This document shows, piece by piece, positions 38,066-50,029 of a stretch of 64,000 bases of DNA. The notes under the pieces were generated by a model, which saw only the letters and a program-made list of their open reading frames with translations, made no database searches and was not told the DNA's origin. This stretch comes from Bugula neritina (Eukaryota > Bryozoa > Gymnolaemata > Cheilostomatida > Bugulidae), in NCBI GenBank assembly GCA_964035545.1, contig OZ037770.1, positions 710,001 to 774,000 on the forward strand, given 5' to 3'. Position 1 is the stretch's first letter; each line of letters starts with the position of its first letter. The position numbers and the translations under genes were made by a program.

Positions 38066-39435
38066 AGGTAAAATTGGCACAGGTAAAAATGGCACAGGTG
38101 ATAATAGCACAGGTGATAATGGCACAAATGGAAAGTTAGGTAAAAATAACAAACTGATGTAAAATTTTCTCAAACCCCAAGTCTAAACCACCCACCTGAA
38201 ACCCAAGCCGCCAACCTTGGAATCCAACCCCAAACTCAAACCTCTATTCCAAACTCCGGCCCCAAACCCCAAACCCTAGTTTTGAAAGTGTACCATTATT
38301 TGGTGATTAATCAATATTTGGAAGGCCCATTGCTTCGAAGGTGCATTAGTCCTAAAATTAGTAGAGATAGTAAAATATCGCTGAGAATATCATAAATTTC
38401 ACTCACAATCTTGCTATATTATTGCTAGCTGTAGGTGGCATGCGTGTGGCCTACTTGTAATTTTTTTAGCCTGAGATTACTTTACGATGCTGCTTCAATC
38501 AGGGCTACATAATATATCAACATTCTATTGTGGCTGTCTCATAAACTAAGTACACAGCAAGCTATTCACTAGCCTGTCAGCTAGCAAGCCTGTAATTAGT
38601 AATCTATGAATTAGTATCTCCTCATCTCTACATCTGAGTGTTGTGCAAGGGTGATTTAATTAGTATTTTTATTTCACAGCTCATATAAAAATGACAGCTA
38701 TGGGCAATGAACTCAAAATAGCCAGTTCAATGGCTATAGGGACTGCAATTCTATTTTAGCAAATGTCAGTCAGCTTATATAGGCCCTTCATATGTTGACT
38801 ATTAACTGAAAAACTAAAGTAAAAATATTAAAGCCAAGCAAACATTTTGGGTCTGCTGGACTGTATTTATGATAAGCTTGATAAAAGTTTACCTCATAGT
38901 TCATAAAAAATAGTTTGCATTTTATTTTGGCACCAAAAAATTATTGGTATTCAATGAAATAGTAAATTTCTGGCTTGGCAATTAATTATTTGATATCACA
39001 TTTAATCTCTAAAAGTATTCTTAATATCAGTAAATGCAAGCATTTAAGACAAAAAAGATAAACATCTTGGACGCTACTTAAAATTAAATAACCAAAGCTG
39101 CACGCACACCATACCCCAAACAAAACAACTCTACAAGATATGTAGATAACTGATAAGGGCAAAATTATTAGCATATAAGAGTTCAGGCTTGCTAAATGAA
39201 GCCTCACCTAACCTAAAATTTAAAAACCATGTTGCATATCTTCCTGTTGCTCAGAGCAACTTTTTGAAATGTTCAATAAATAATTTTAATTCTAATAATA
39301 ATTCTACTAATTTTCGGACTAATGCATTTTAGGAGCAATGCACCTTCAAAATATTGCACCGTCCCCCCATTATTGCTTGTGCCATTATTACCAAGTCTTG
39401 CCATCTTTAACCTGGTACCAACTTGAAATACATGC
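38066..39435. mobile_element. Possible foldback element
   Basis: The left end (38066-38370) has ATTTCAGGTAAAATTGGCAC, repeats of GGCACAGGTGATAAT, and GGTGCATTAGTCCTAAAATT. The right end (39290-39435) carries these themes in reverse complement and the same order (AATTTTCGGACTAATGCA, GTGCCATTATTACC, then CAACTTGAAAT). A CCAAACC-rich tract lies in the left arm (38180-38275). A further partial copy occurs at ~39960-40225. No transposase seen. Confidence 0.4.
38080..38140. repeat. Short tandem repeat, GGCACAGGTGATAAT type
   Basis: Four imperfect ~15-16-bp units of (A)ATGGCACAGGTGATA. Confidence 0.75.
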
Positions 39436-40689
39436 TGCTTTGTTATTACAGCATGAATGAAATATTTATTTGAAATTTTGATAATGATGATGTTAAATTC
39501 ATAAACTTATGTGTTGAATTTACAATCTTAAAGTAAGCTATTCTAGCAAGCTAACCCACCAACCCCATTCTTGCATGCTTTTAAGGGTTATAGTTGATAG
39601 TATATGTGCTTGTTTAAATAAAGATGCTACCTAGGCTGTTATTAGGAATTATTTGCAGCTTTACACTATTTACCAAACTTGCACTTTAATGTAGCTATAG
39701 AAACTATTCTGAAAAATGTTTTGTACATTAGGAAGCATAGATAAAAAATTACCATGTGAAGATTATTTTGCTAAAACTCAGTGCTATCCCAGCCAATAAA
39801 ATTTTAACTTAAAGTAGTATATTTGTAAACTGCCTTAGCCTCTAATACTTAATCGTAGTATAGTGTTTACTGGCTAATTGTATTTTCTAATTCTAATAAT
39901 AAAGGGTACAACAAACGATTATACCAATAATTTTTACTGAAGACTGCATGTAAAACTTTCAGCTCACCTTGCCATCTATTCTTAATTACAGTTTGAAATA
40001 CATCTTGCTGGTCTAAGACCTAGGTTCTTGCATTGAAACATAGACTTTATTCAAACTGGTAAGACTAAATTAATTAGTACCAACGCTGCAGGTAACAGTG
40101 GGTAGTTGGGGGTTTGGAAATATTTAGCATCACTGTTACATCTTACCTACTCTTTCATTTGTCATTATTACCTTACCATTATTAATTGTGCCAATATTGC
40201 TCATGCATGTACCTGTGCCATTTCTGTCAGACACCCTATCTGTTACATGGAGTTGTCACAGGGGGCTTTCCTAAACAATGTAGATACAGTTTCTTATAGC
40301 AAAGAACAAAACTTAGAATATTTCACTCAGAATTTGTGTTGCTAATTCTAAATAATAGCTCAACTATAAACAAACCCATTATATGCCAGCTAGCTAATTC
40401 ATTAGTTTCATACTAAGTTCCAAAATGTTACATAATCACCCAAATGCTAAATTTAATAACTCATTGTTGCTATAATAACAAGGACAGAACGTATTGTCCG
40501 TTGTACCAGCAACAGCTGCAGCTATAAGCAGCCCAGTAAGCCTTGAGGAATATTTTCAAACGCATAATTTTCAACAGCGCGGCCACGATTATATTTTAAA
40601 GTATTAATAAATTCTATGCTCAATATATGCAAAATTTGCTACAAATATTTTTAGAAACATGCAACGCGAACTTGAACTTGAAAAAATTT
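39436..40689. other. Non-coding stretch
   Basis: Contains a second partial copy of the 39393-39445 sequence near 39965-40015 and otherwise nothing recognised. Confidence 0.4.
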
Positions 40690-41125
40690 ATTTAAGTTAT
40701 CATGGTGAGATATACCAGCGGTGTCATTCTACTTAGACGGTTCTCACTTATTCCATATTTGTAAATTTTAGGGTAATATATGTATTTTATACTATTATTT
40801 AGCACATAATAGAAAGCAAGAAGCCACCAGCAAGCCATTTACAGTAACAACGCTTCTATAAGAAGCCATCTTGCACAAACCTTAAACCTAAAGGTAAAAG
40901 AGAGACAAGATATAATAAGAAAAAGTTGCAATATAGCAGTACGTGATATACCACGAAATGCATTTGTGTATTTGATTCTGTTATTATGAATAAAATAAAC
41001 TGTAGCTAAACTAGTATTGAGTCAAAGCAAATAGCTGGCTTGGTAGCTTGTTTCATGTTTAGCAGTAAATGCAACAGTTATATTTCCATAATACTGTATA
41101 TATTGTACCAAAATAAAAAAATAGT
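40690..41125. repeat. ~430-bp direct repeat, left copy
   Basis: Matches 42475-42925 over most of its length (AGAAGCCATCTTGCACAAAC, TGCAATATAGCAGTACG, AACTGTAGCTAAACTAGTAT). Roughly 85-90% identical by eye. Confidence 0.85.
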
Positions 41126-41365
41126 CCAAGTGGTATGAAACCTCACCAGCACTACAATACTCTAGTCTAAGATGATATCATGTTTCCTCATGATTGTACA
41201 TTGCTGGTTATAGGAACAAAATGATTCTAAGTTGTGGTATGCAAATCTTATGTACATATTTTCTTTAGTCTTTATATAATACATTACTGTTTATTCTGCT
41301 AAATAAATAAATACTTATAAGTCTTATGCACAGTCTGCATTGCATCTCATTTAGCTTATTGTTAA

Positions 41366-42133
41366 AGGATTGCTCTATCTTAGTTTATTACAATCACATT
41401 ATAATTATGAACTATAATCTAATGTGTATGCAAACAATTTTGACTTTGCAAAGGGATATATGCCTAGAAAACAGCTTTTAAAAATTCCAATTTTGAGGGA
41501 GGTAAAATTTTCAGCCATGGAAAAGAATAGCCTAATACGTGACGTGTGAACGCCAGTAACTATGCTGCACGTGCTAACTGTAACGCTAGTATTCAAGGTT
41601 GCTGAGCGCAACATCAACCAATAACGCTCAAGCAGTTACAGTGCGCTATATAGGTCAGCTTTGGTGCGCCCATAATATTGCACAATCTGACCTAGTTTAG
41701 ATCGATCGCAGGCATTCATCCTAAAGAATGCATGTTTTTGCAATGCTTTTTTCTATGTTTACAAGCAAAATATGGCCTAATGTTATCACATACATGTCAT
41801 TTAACATATCAAAAAACTATAGATTGAGATAATTCACATTTGCACTTCTATAAATATACAAATTACGAGCTGAAAGATCACATCTCACAGTCATATTTCT
41901 ATAGTTATTCATTTGTATAGTCACGTGACCAGCAGGAATGCTGGCGCTGTTACGTCACATTTCCCAGCTCATTTCAAAATCGGCGTTTTGGCTGTTACCA
42001 ATCTACACCCTCAACTTCAACTAACTTTTTCTACTTTTGGTCAAATGCTTTTTGTCAATGCATGCTTAGAAAAACACAATATTATGTGTGTTTGACCTAA
42101 ATGGCCATTTATTAGACAAGATAGAGCAATCCT
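41366..42133. mobile_element. TTAA-flanked inverted-repeat element (MITE-like)
   Basis: Begins AGGATTGCTCTATCTT and ends with its exact reverse complement AAGATAGAGCAATCCT. It is flanked on both sides by TTAA (41362-41365 and 42134-42137), the target duplication of piggyBac-type transposons. It is 768 bp, with no transposase frame recognised. The interior is GC-richer, with CACGTGAC and TACGTCAC sites. Confidence 0.7.
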
Positions 42134-42474
42134 TTAAACTCTGACCAAAGTAAAACTACGAAACCAGAGTAACGTTAGTCCAAATGACACGAAACTGAAT
42201 ATTAATATAAATTTTGGCTACAATTCTGACGTTTCCAGCTATTCAGCACTGAATAATTGTACTCTCATTATATGTTAAAACTAAATATATGCAGTAGATT
42301 CAAACTTCATGATAAGGCTAAACATTTTAAAGCTAATAAGGCATGAGTATTTCAAATTTATATGCATACTATACTACCACTTTATCCTATACTAAAATAC
42401 CTGTAATTTCAACTGCATTATAACTTAGTTTAAGTTGTTTAAATTAGATTATTTCTGTGTGTTTTCCAGGTATC

Positions 42475-42925
42475 ATCTTATTTAGACGCTTCCCACATAG
42501 ATGCTGTCTACGTGGGAAGCTTCTATTTATATATTTTATAAATATTTATAGATTTTAGAGTAATATATGTATTTTATGCTATTATTTAGCACACAATAGA
42601 AAGTAAAGAAGCTACCAGCAAGCCTTTTTACAGTAACAATGTTTCTATAAGAAGCCATCTTGCACAAACCTTAAACTTAAAGGTAAAAGATAGACAAAAT
42701 ATAATAAGGAAAAGTTGCAATATAGCAGTACGCGATATACCATGAAATGCATTCGTGCATTTTACTCTGTTATTCTGACTAAAATAAACTGTAGCTAAAC
42801 TAGTATTGAGTTAAAACAAATAGCTGGCTGGGTAGTTTATTTAATGTTCAGCAGTAAATGCAGCAGTTATATTTGTATATTGTTATATATATCGTACCAA
42901 AATAAAAAATCGACTAACTGGGATG
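42475..42925. repeat. ~430-bp direct repeat, right copy
   Basis: Partner of 40690-41125. Its first ~60 bases contain a hairpin (CTTCCCACATAG with CTACGTGGGAAG) that is absent from the left copy. Confidence 0.85.
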
Positions 42926-42996
42926 AAACCGTTTTCCATGCTCAGTGCATCTATATGATGGGTTTGTTCTAACCACTATTGTTCAAATTCTATCTA

Positions 42997-43353
42997 TCAG
43001 TTGGTGAAAATATAGGCAATGTAAGATAAATTCACTAGTTTATGTAAAAACTGATTTGTTGAGAAAATTTGATGTAATATATTTTTATTTGTAAAACCTA
43101 AAAGTAAAATGTACAATGGATAAATGTCATCCATGTACATTAACTTTGTGTATGGTATGTTACAGACCAGTATTTGCCTATCACCCCATCTGGGGTACAT
43201 GATACAGGTGTTGTTATTAAAGCACTGCAAACAAAGGCATTCTTTCTTGAAATTAGTAGTTGGCTGGTGAAAGTAAACATAAGCATTTGTAGCTTTCATG
43301 AACCCAAAACCCATCTTTCTAAGAGTTTTATTTACTTCTAAAGTTGTTTGTCC
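42997..43353 (-). CDS. Cysteine-rich exon-like ORF, unrecognised
   Basis: Open from a plausible acceptor (CCTATACAG before 43353) to TGA at 42997. The first ~85 codons are less AT-biased than random frames here and contain KECLCLQCFNNNTCIMYPRW followed by a short CN.PYTKL stretch, suggesting secreted or ectodomain sequence with four cysteines. The last ~30 codons look like non-coding AT-rich DNA, so a donor may lie near 43100. No start codon in a good context; probably one exon of a minus-strand gene or an old element. Family not recognised. Confidence 0.35.
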   Translation of the reverse strand, partial: GQTTLEVNKTLRKMGFGFMKATNAYVYFHQPTTNFKKECLCLQCFNNNTCIMYPRWGDRQILVCNIPYTKLMYMDDIYPLYILLLGFTNKNILHQIFSTNQFLHKLVNLSYIAYIFTN

Positions 43354-43369
43354 CTGTATAGGCAAACAC

Positions 43370-46270
43370 TCTCATTGAAGATTTTTAATGTTGCTCTGAG
43401 AAAAAAGGATGTCAAAGGAAATATTACTTCACAAGCTTCAACTACTATAGTATAAAGAATAAGAATAAGCACTTCATAAAAATTTTAACTTACAAGTTGC
43501 AAAGTGTTTTTATTTAAAAAACATAACACTTCATACTTCATAAATTGATAATATATTTATTTGGGGTTTTTTAGAAAATATGCCAAGAGACATAAAATTA
43601 TATTGCAAATGCTAGTGCTGACCATCCTTGTTTAGAAACCTAAAACTTTTAGTCAACCAAACAAATTTAATCAAAATGTAGAAATCACTTTTCACATCAT
43701 AAATGATGTATTTCTTGCTTTAAATTTGTAGTCTAAGATTATTTTCACAAAAGCTCTTTAGATGTTTTACACGTTTCACAGGAAAATGTCAATGATAAAG
43801 TGGCTATGCTCTAATAACAGTTGTGACCATCTGTAAAAGCTGTGCTTGCTTCCAATACAATAGTTAGTTCATTGAAATATAACTGGAGAGGCAACAACTG
43901 AAGCTATTAAAATATTTTATTTTGTAGCTTGCTCTATTTATCCTACAGTTTAGAAATAAAGTACTTGGTTCCCACCATTTAGCATTGTACTCTTTAAATA
44001 GTTTAGGGTACAACTGTCAAAGCATTTTGGCTGGTACACAAAATATTTCAATAAAATACTTTATAACAGTTTTATTCTATTGAATATTGACTATAAGTCA
44101 CCCTTAAAGCAAATTATAGCCTATCCACGTTGCCAGCCAATAGGTTCCACGCTAATGTACAAGAAATAGAACTTATCGGCAAAATATTAATAAATAACTA
44201 TTAAATTTGGGCTTTCAGTTGCTCAGATAAATTAAAATTACAATTGTCAATCAACATAAAACTAATATATAGTAGCTAGTCTTTTAAAGTGGCCTACAGC
44301 AAAAAGTAGTTATTTTTACCGGTCTATGACAAAACATAGGAAATATCTATTCTGTCAAATAGTATCTGAGTAGTTGTAAAATTTGTTTGAAATACTTGTA
44401 TTATGCACAGCATATTATAAATATAATCAAAGTATGCCAGCAAATGAGACTTATAGTTTACTCTGTTACTACTGAACACTGTAGTAGTATTCACACAATT
44501 CACACTGCACTATTGCTATAAGTAGCTCAGTTAGATATATGTAAGCTAGTATAATATATCTATTAACTTCAGTATAGTTATCCATATCTATTGTCTCATA
44601 CAAAAACTTTTTATGAAGTTTAATACTTCTAGAGTAATAGAATATAGTAATGATGTCACTTAGCTCTGGTCCATTTAGAGCTATAATAGATGATTATATA
44701 CTAGATTTATCCCCTTTTCATTGGTAGGAAAGCTTCTAATCTTTATTCTGGTGCATGCGCTTTCAACACTGAATAGAAATTTATTGTCTTCTGGTGTTTA
44801 TAAGGAAAACTCGTATCTAGTTGCAGACTATTTCCAGCTGTTAAACCTATTTTTCAATTTGGTACCTTTATAATGTATATATATATATATATCTATATAA
44901 CTGTAGATTGATTGCTAAATAGCTGATATGCTATAATAGCAGGGCATAATTTCACAGTATCTCGTCCTCAGACATAACACTTATGTACCAATACGAGATA
45001 CATTACATCATAATTACATGTTGTCTATCAGCAAAAATTTTGCAGTAGCCAATCATAGTACTATAACAGGGCAGTCTGAGTGTAGTATCTCGTTTATCGG
45101 CATAATTATAATAGCCCGTAGTTGAAGATGGAGTTGGAAGCTTTTCAAATACCTCCCGCATATAATAGCATTTATGCTAGTCCTTAAAACTAAATAAACA
45201 TTATGGTAGACCAATAATCATGAAAGCTCTACTCATTTGTAACTGGAGGATTTGCAGCACCACAATACTAAATCTCTTGCATTGGAGGTGCTTAGGCTGT
45301 GTTGTCATAGTTATATGTACTTATTGGGGCTTGGTATAAAATTAAACCTGACAATTATAACGATTAAAGTATTATTGCTGTGGTTTTAACTGACCAACTT
45401 TGGAGTTATTATCTCGATTCTTTGTCAGGAATGGTTAGATAATTTCATGCAATAATGAGTTTTGGCTTTATATCATTATAAATAATGAGTTTTGGCTTTA
45501 TATCATTATAAATATCTACATTAATGGCAGCACTGAGCTAGAATTCTAATATCTTTTCAAGCTCATTGGGTGGCAGCTTATCGGCTAAATTTTATGCAGA
45601 TATTGAATAATGTGGTTTGATAGTTATGCTATATTGCTAGGTTCACAAGCATCTTTAAAAAGTTATAATTATTGCGTTGACCATAGGGCAAAAAATTACC
45701 TAAAGAGAGGGCAGACAACTCCAAAAGATTGTTTTCGCAGAAGCAAGTAAAATTCAGCTAAACTGAATACTCCAACTGATCAACATTTTCATCTATTGAA
45801 ATTGAAGAAAAGTTAAATATTTTTATACTATTCTAATCATGAATAGGCACAAGCTAAAAAGATATTTATTTCAAAAAATATAAAAAGTAAAGTAACACAA
45901 CAATGTTTGCAAACGCAGACCTAAAAATGTGAATATTCTAGCTTGAAATTAAGTCTGAAATTCAGACTTTTCTAGGTTGAATTGACTTTAATTGACTCAC
46001 CAGAAAAAACAATTCATAAAATTATAAAGACAAGCATATAATGAAAAATGTAGTTCATTAGCAAAACTGGAGGAAAGCACTTTTTTTCTAGAAATTGTTC
46101 GATTACATAATACATTTTTGTGCAAATGATATTTTTTAATAAAATGAAACTGTTGTATTGTTTGGCTAGATGAAGTTTCAAAAGTATTTTTAATATTTTC
46201 TCAAATAAAGTAGACATGCACTCCATTTTCACATTTTTTGGCAAAACATATGATTGGGATTCAGTAGTCA
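43370..46270. other. Non-coding stretch
   Basis: No gene recognised. A perfect 30-bp tandem duplication (AATGAGTTTTGGCTTTATAT unit) lies at ~45450-45512 and a short (TA)n at ~44877. Confidence 0.45.
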
Positions 46271-46271
46271 A

Positions 46272-49200
46272 TCAGTTAAGCTTGACACAAGGAGTTGTCA
46301 CATCCATCCTAAAGAACAAGACCATCTACAATAACAAACATGGAAAGTACTTAAAATTACATTTAAGTTTACAATAATCCTTAAAATATATGTTGCCTTC
46401 TGCAAATGCTAAATAAAACACGATGTAATGCTATGTTTACTTAGACTAATTCTTGCTGACTTACAATGAAATTCATTCATTTCAATTTGAAAATTCCTGT
46501 CAATAACTTGACTATGCTAATAACTAATTGTAATACCAAAATCACACTGCTACTTTTAGTTTAGGGAATTTATTTTCATTATTAGTTCAATATTCAGCAG
46601 AGGTTTTTCTTTAATGAACAAACAATAGGCATACATGCAGATGAAAGATTAGGTCTAGTGAATACTAATTTTGTGCCTAACAAAAAAAAATGAAAGACTG
46701 CATGAAAAACTAACAACTCTAAAAAAATGCAATTTGAATGAGGCTCAGGCTTTTAGGTGAGCAAGAGTAACCAGAAGAGCTACTTTAATGGAAGAAATTA
46801 CTGACTGATTGTGTAGTTGCAGGCTGCATGGTGTGTTTTGATTGTCACAACCACTTTTGAAAAGGGAAAATCCATTAAATTAAGACTACTGGCAAACAAC
46901 AGAACGATAAGGAAAAAATACCAAGTAGAAATTCACTTCTCAAAGCAAACTGTAGTTAATGCATTATAGATGCTTAGAAGAAGCAGGCAATAGTGAATGC
47001 TATAGGGCCTATAGTGTAGATCAGGATTCTATGCAATGACAAGTAAACTGAAATTCCAGTACACTTTGAAACTACTTGTAAGAATGGGCTTAGTGCTTTG
47101 TAGTGCCTTGAAATTTTTTCAAGTCTAATTGGCACCATGCTATTAGAATTCGCAGAGAGATGACCCTTTAAACTTTCACTTTAAACTTTAATACCTTCAC
47201 GATTTTCAGTAAGAAATTCAATTTATCTAGGTCTGAAATTTCACCGAGTTGCATTGCAAGCCGCTGGTCAAAATGTTTAGTTTGTGATAACTTAATCAGC
47301 TGATTTCAGAATAACAATCATTGGGAATGACATCTTCATGTAGATATAGATATTTATGCTTATAATTATATCGGCTGCCTTCATCAATCATCGATACTAT
47401 GCTGCCAAATCAACTAATTAATTACAGTTGGAAACTTCAAAGGGCATTGAATAGCAATTAAGCAAGTTATACTTTTAATATTACAAAAAGGACTTATGCA
47501 TCAATATGATTTAAAATATAGGTGGGCACTCTGCTAGTGATATTAACTGAAACTGGAACTTTTTTCATGCAGGAAAAGCAAAAACGCATCTCAACAGAAA
47601 CCTAAAAATTTCCAGCACACTTTATGCTTTGACAACACGCACACAATAACTTCGTTTATGGTACAAACCTTTTTGTTGATTGTTTTCCAACATTTTCACT
47701 AGAGCAAAGCCGAAAGAAATTTGGAAACTGCATAATGATGCCATCATCTTCTCTGGAAAATTATTGACAAATCATCACCCAAAAACTTCAGCAAAGCCTC
47801 CATCAATAGTATGTAATACTTTAGGTGAAACTAAAAAGAAAGAGACAATATTTTCGTGTAATTTAACCCATCAATAAACGCATCAATAGTTAGTGTGGCC
47901 ACGGTTTAAACCTCATTAATTTCATGCTATTTAAGGCTTTTACAACTTAAAAGATGTAATTCATCTGCAAGAGAAATGTTAGGTATATGAAATGAGTAGA
48001 AGTGCAAAAGCAAGCAGGTATTAAGGAAGGAAGAGTTAGTAGGTGTACTTTGACTTGCGATAAATCAATGTGATACCAGATGTGAATTTTGAGGTGTGTT
48101 TACTCCAATCTTACTGAAAAGGTAGAAATAGCTAAATTTACGAGACACACAATATTTTATAAAATACTGCACATTCATTAAAACTTTATAAAACTCTAGT
48201 GTGAAGGGTGACTCACACTTTTAAACCGTCAATGAGCTAAGTTGTAAAAGTTTGATGAGAACCTTTTACTCTATAAATTTATGCAATATAAAATACTCTC
48301 CACATATTCAACAGCTACGAAGTTTTGTTGAAGATAAACTTCCTCAACAAATATACAGAAAAAAGCTATTTGAAAGCCAAATTTCATTAGCATATTATAA
48401 GATTATTTGTGTTTCATCTTTATAAACAGTGATATAGTCATTTAACGGATAACTAATGATTTCACTTTGTTTTTCATTCAATAAAAACTAAGTGTAGTTG
48501 GTATTATAAACAGCTTTCATTTCTCACTTTTTTTCTCACCCTAATCTGCGTAGGCAAACAATTGGTTTGTTTCAAACACCACAACAGTAAAGCGTGACAG
48601 CATAGCCAGTGGAGAAAACAATCATCTATACTGCTGGATCAGTGGCAACTTGTGAGTGTGTCAGAGTAGTGTCTTGTTGTGTGACTCTACAAATAAATTA
48701 TGAATTTGAATATACTACAAAGTTGCAAACATTGTTTTAACAAAACACAGCATTTATTTGATATTGTATGTAAAGCTCAAGTTGGTATAATATATATTAA
48801 ATAAATTTTAGCTTTCCTTTTGGATATTCTGAAACAAAATAAAAAAATAAACCAAAATTGGGTAAAGCCATGCAAACTAGAGAGAGAAAGAAAGTGGGAG
48901 AGGGGGGGGTGGGAGAGAACGGTTAGGAGAGAGGATGGAAGAGAAATGGGGTAGAAGAGAGAAAGGGAGAGAGTCAGAGAGATAGTGGAAAAGGGAAGAG
49001 AGAAATGTTAGGAGAGAGAGAAGGTGGGAGAGACGGAGAGTGGGAGAGAGAGAAGGTGGGAGAGACAGAGGGTGGGAGAGAGGGAGGGTGGGAGAGAGGG
49101 AGGGTGGGAGAGAGGGGGAGAAAGAGAGAGAGGTTGAGTGGAAGGTGTGGGAGAAAGAGACAGAGAGAGGAGTGAGAGAGCTTCCAAACTAACACCATTG

Positions 49201-49970
49201 ACTTAAAAAATGTTGATAAAAACTGCAGCAAGTCTTTAAAAACGATGCTAGCAAGTTCAAAGCTCACTATAACTTTCAAAATCAATAAAATGTCAAGTTC
49301 AAAAAACTCATCTGCGAGCAAAAAATAGTTACAGAGACAACTAGGTATTGGGCAAGAGCCAGCTAATAGGAGTACCTTTTTAGATAAACTGCATGCAGGC
49401 ACAGTGAGATAGCATCGGTGAGTTGTGTCTTCATTTTAATTTCCTAAAAATGAACATAAACAAATGCTAGTAATGAAAGTTTTCAGGGTTATTAAGGGTG
49501 CAATTTTATCACTAAACATCATAGCAATAGCAAAAATTGCTCAGTAAAAATTTAAGAAAAATTTCTTTCATCCATTACATAATACTCGAAATCAAATCCA
49601 TTTATTCAATTCATCAAGCTGAAAAACCAAGAATAATCAGAAAGACAGTAAAATCACTTTCTAGTAAAAAACAGCTTTAGATCATAATTGTTGGGTTCAG
49701 CTCTTAAGCTAAGACACCGATGCACTGAAATACGACAAAGATCAGCATACTTTTGACTGTCACAAAATTTATTTTACGTGCAACAGACATTTTAAGGTCA
49801 CCCGCCACCCGCGCAGGACCACGTTGGTGAAAGGTGACCAGATATTTTAAGGTCAATCAAAATCAAGCAAAGTTCATCGTCATATTGCTTACTGCTTAAT
49901 GCTGCAGCTTATTTTTGCTTACCAAGTTTCTTTCTGCAGAATAATTGTAGCTAGCTTCTCGATTTGCCAT
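46272..49970 (-). CDS. Tentative three-exon small gene Y (50 aa)
   Basis: Unrecognised. Exons 49923..49970 (ATG start, 16 codons, donor GTAAGC), 49376..49443 (68 nt, donor GTACTC) and 46272..46308 (stop TGA) join in frame across GT..AG introns. The product contains EIKMKTQLTDAISLCLHAVY. The first ATGs of the 5' exon (around 50020 and 49999) open two short upstream frames. The 3-kb second intron may hide another exon. No family recognised; coding status rests only on frame and splice-phase agreement. Confidence 0.3.
46310..48870. other. Intron-like AT-rich stretch
   Basis: Would lie within intron 2 of gene Y. A 65-codon plus-strand frame at 47680-47877 lacks a good start, splice context or recognisable motif; I see nothing else. 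Confidence 0.35.
48878..49170 (+). repeat. Polypurine tract with G-quadruplex potential
   Basis: About 290 bp almost entirely A and G on the plus strand (GAGAGAGAAAGAAAGTGGGA, then many GGGAGAG units). The run GGGAGAGAGGGAGGGTGGG (49074-49092, repeated to ~49118) meets the G3+N1-7 quadruplex pattern. Homopurine symmetry could also allow a triplex. The proline/serine-rich open frame on the other strand is a by-product. Confidence 0.9.
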
Positions 49971-50029
49971 CTTTATTCCAGTCCAGGTTCAAATGACATC
50001 TTGATCGTTGCAAATATCCATGCAAGCTA

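Noticed and set aside
38175-38285. CCAAACC-rich tract as telomere-like repeat
   Set aside because: No regular unit and no match to a known animal telomere repeat.
48974-49402. 142-codon Pro/Ser/Leu-rich minus-strand ORF
   Set aside because: Mostly translation of the polypurine tract on the other strand; only the 49376-49402 part overlaps a plausible exon, in another frame.
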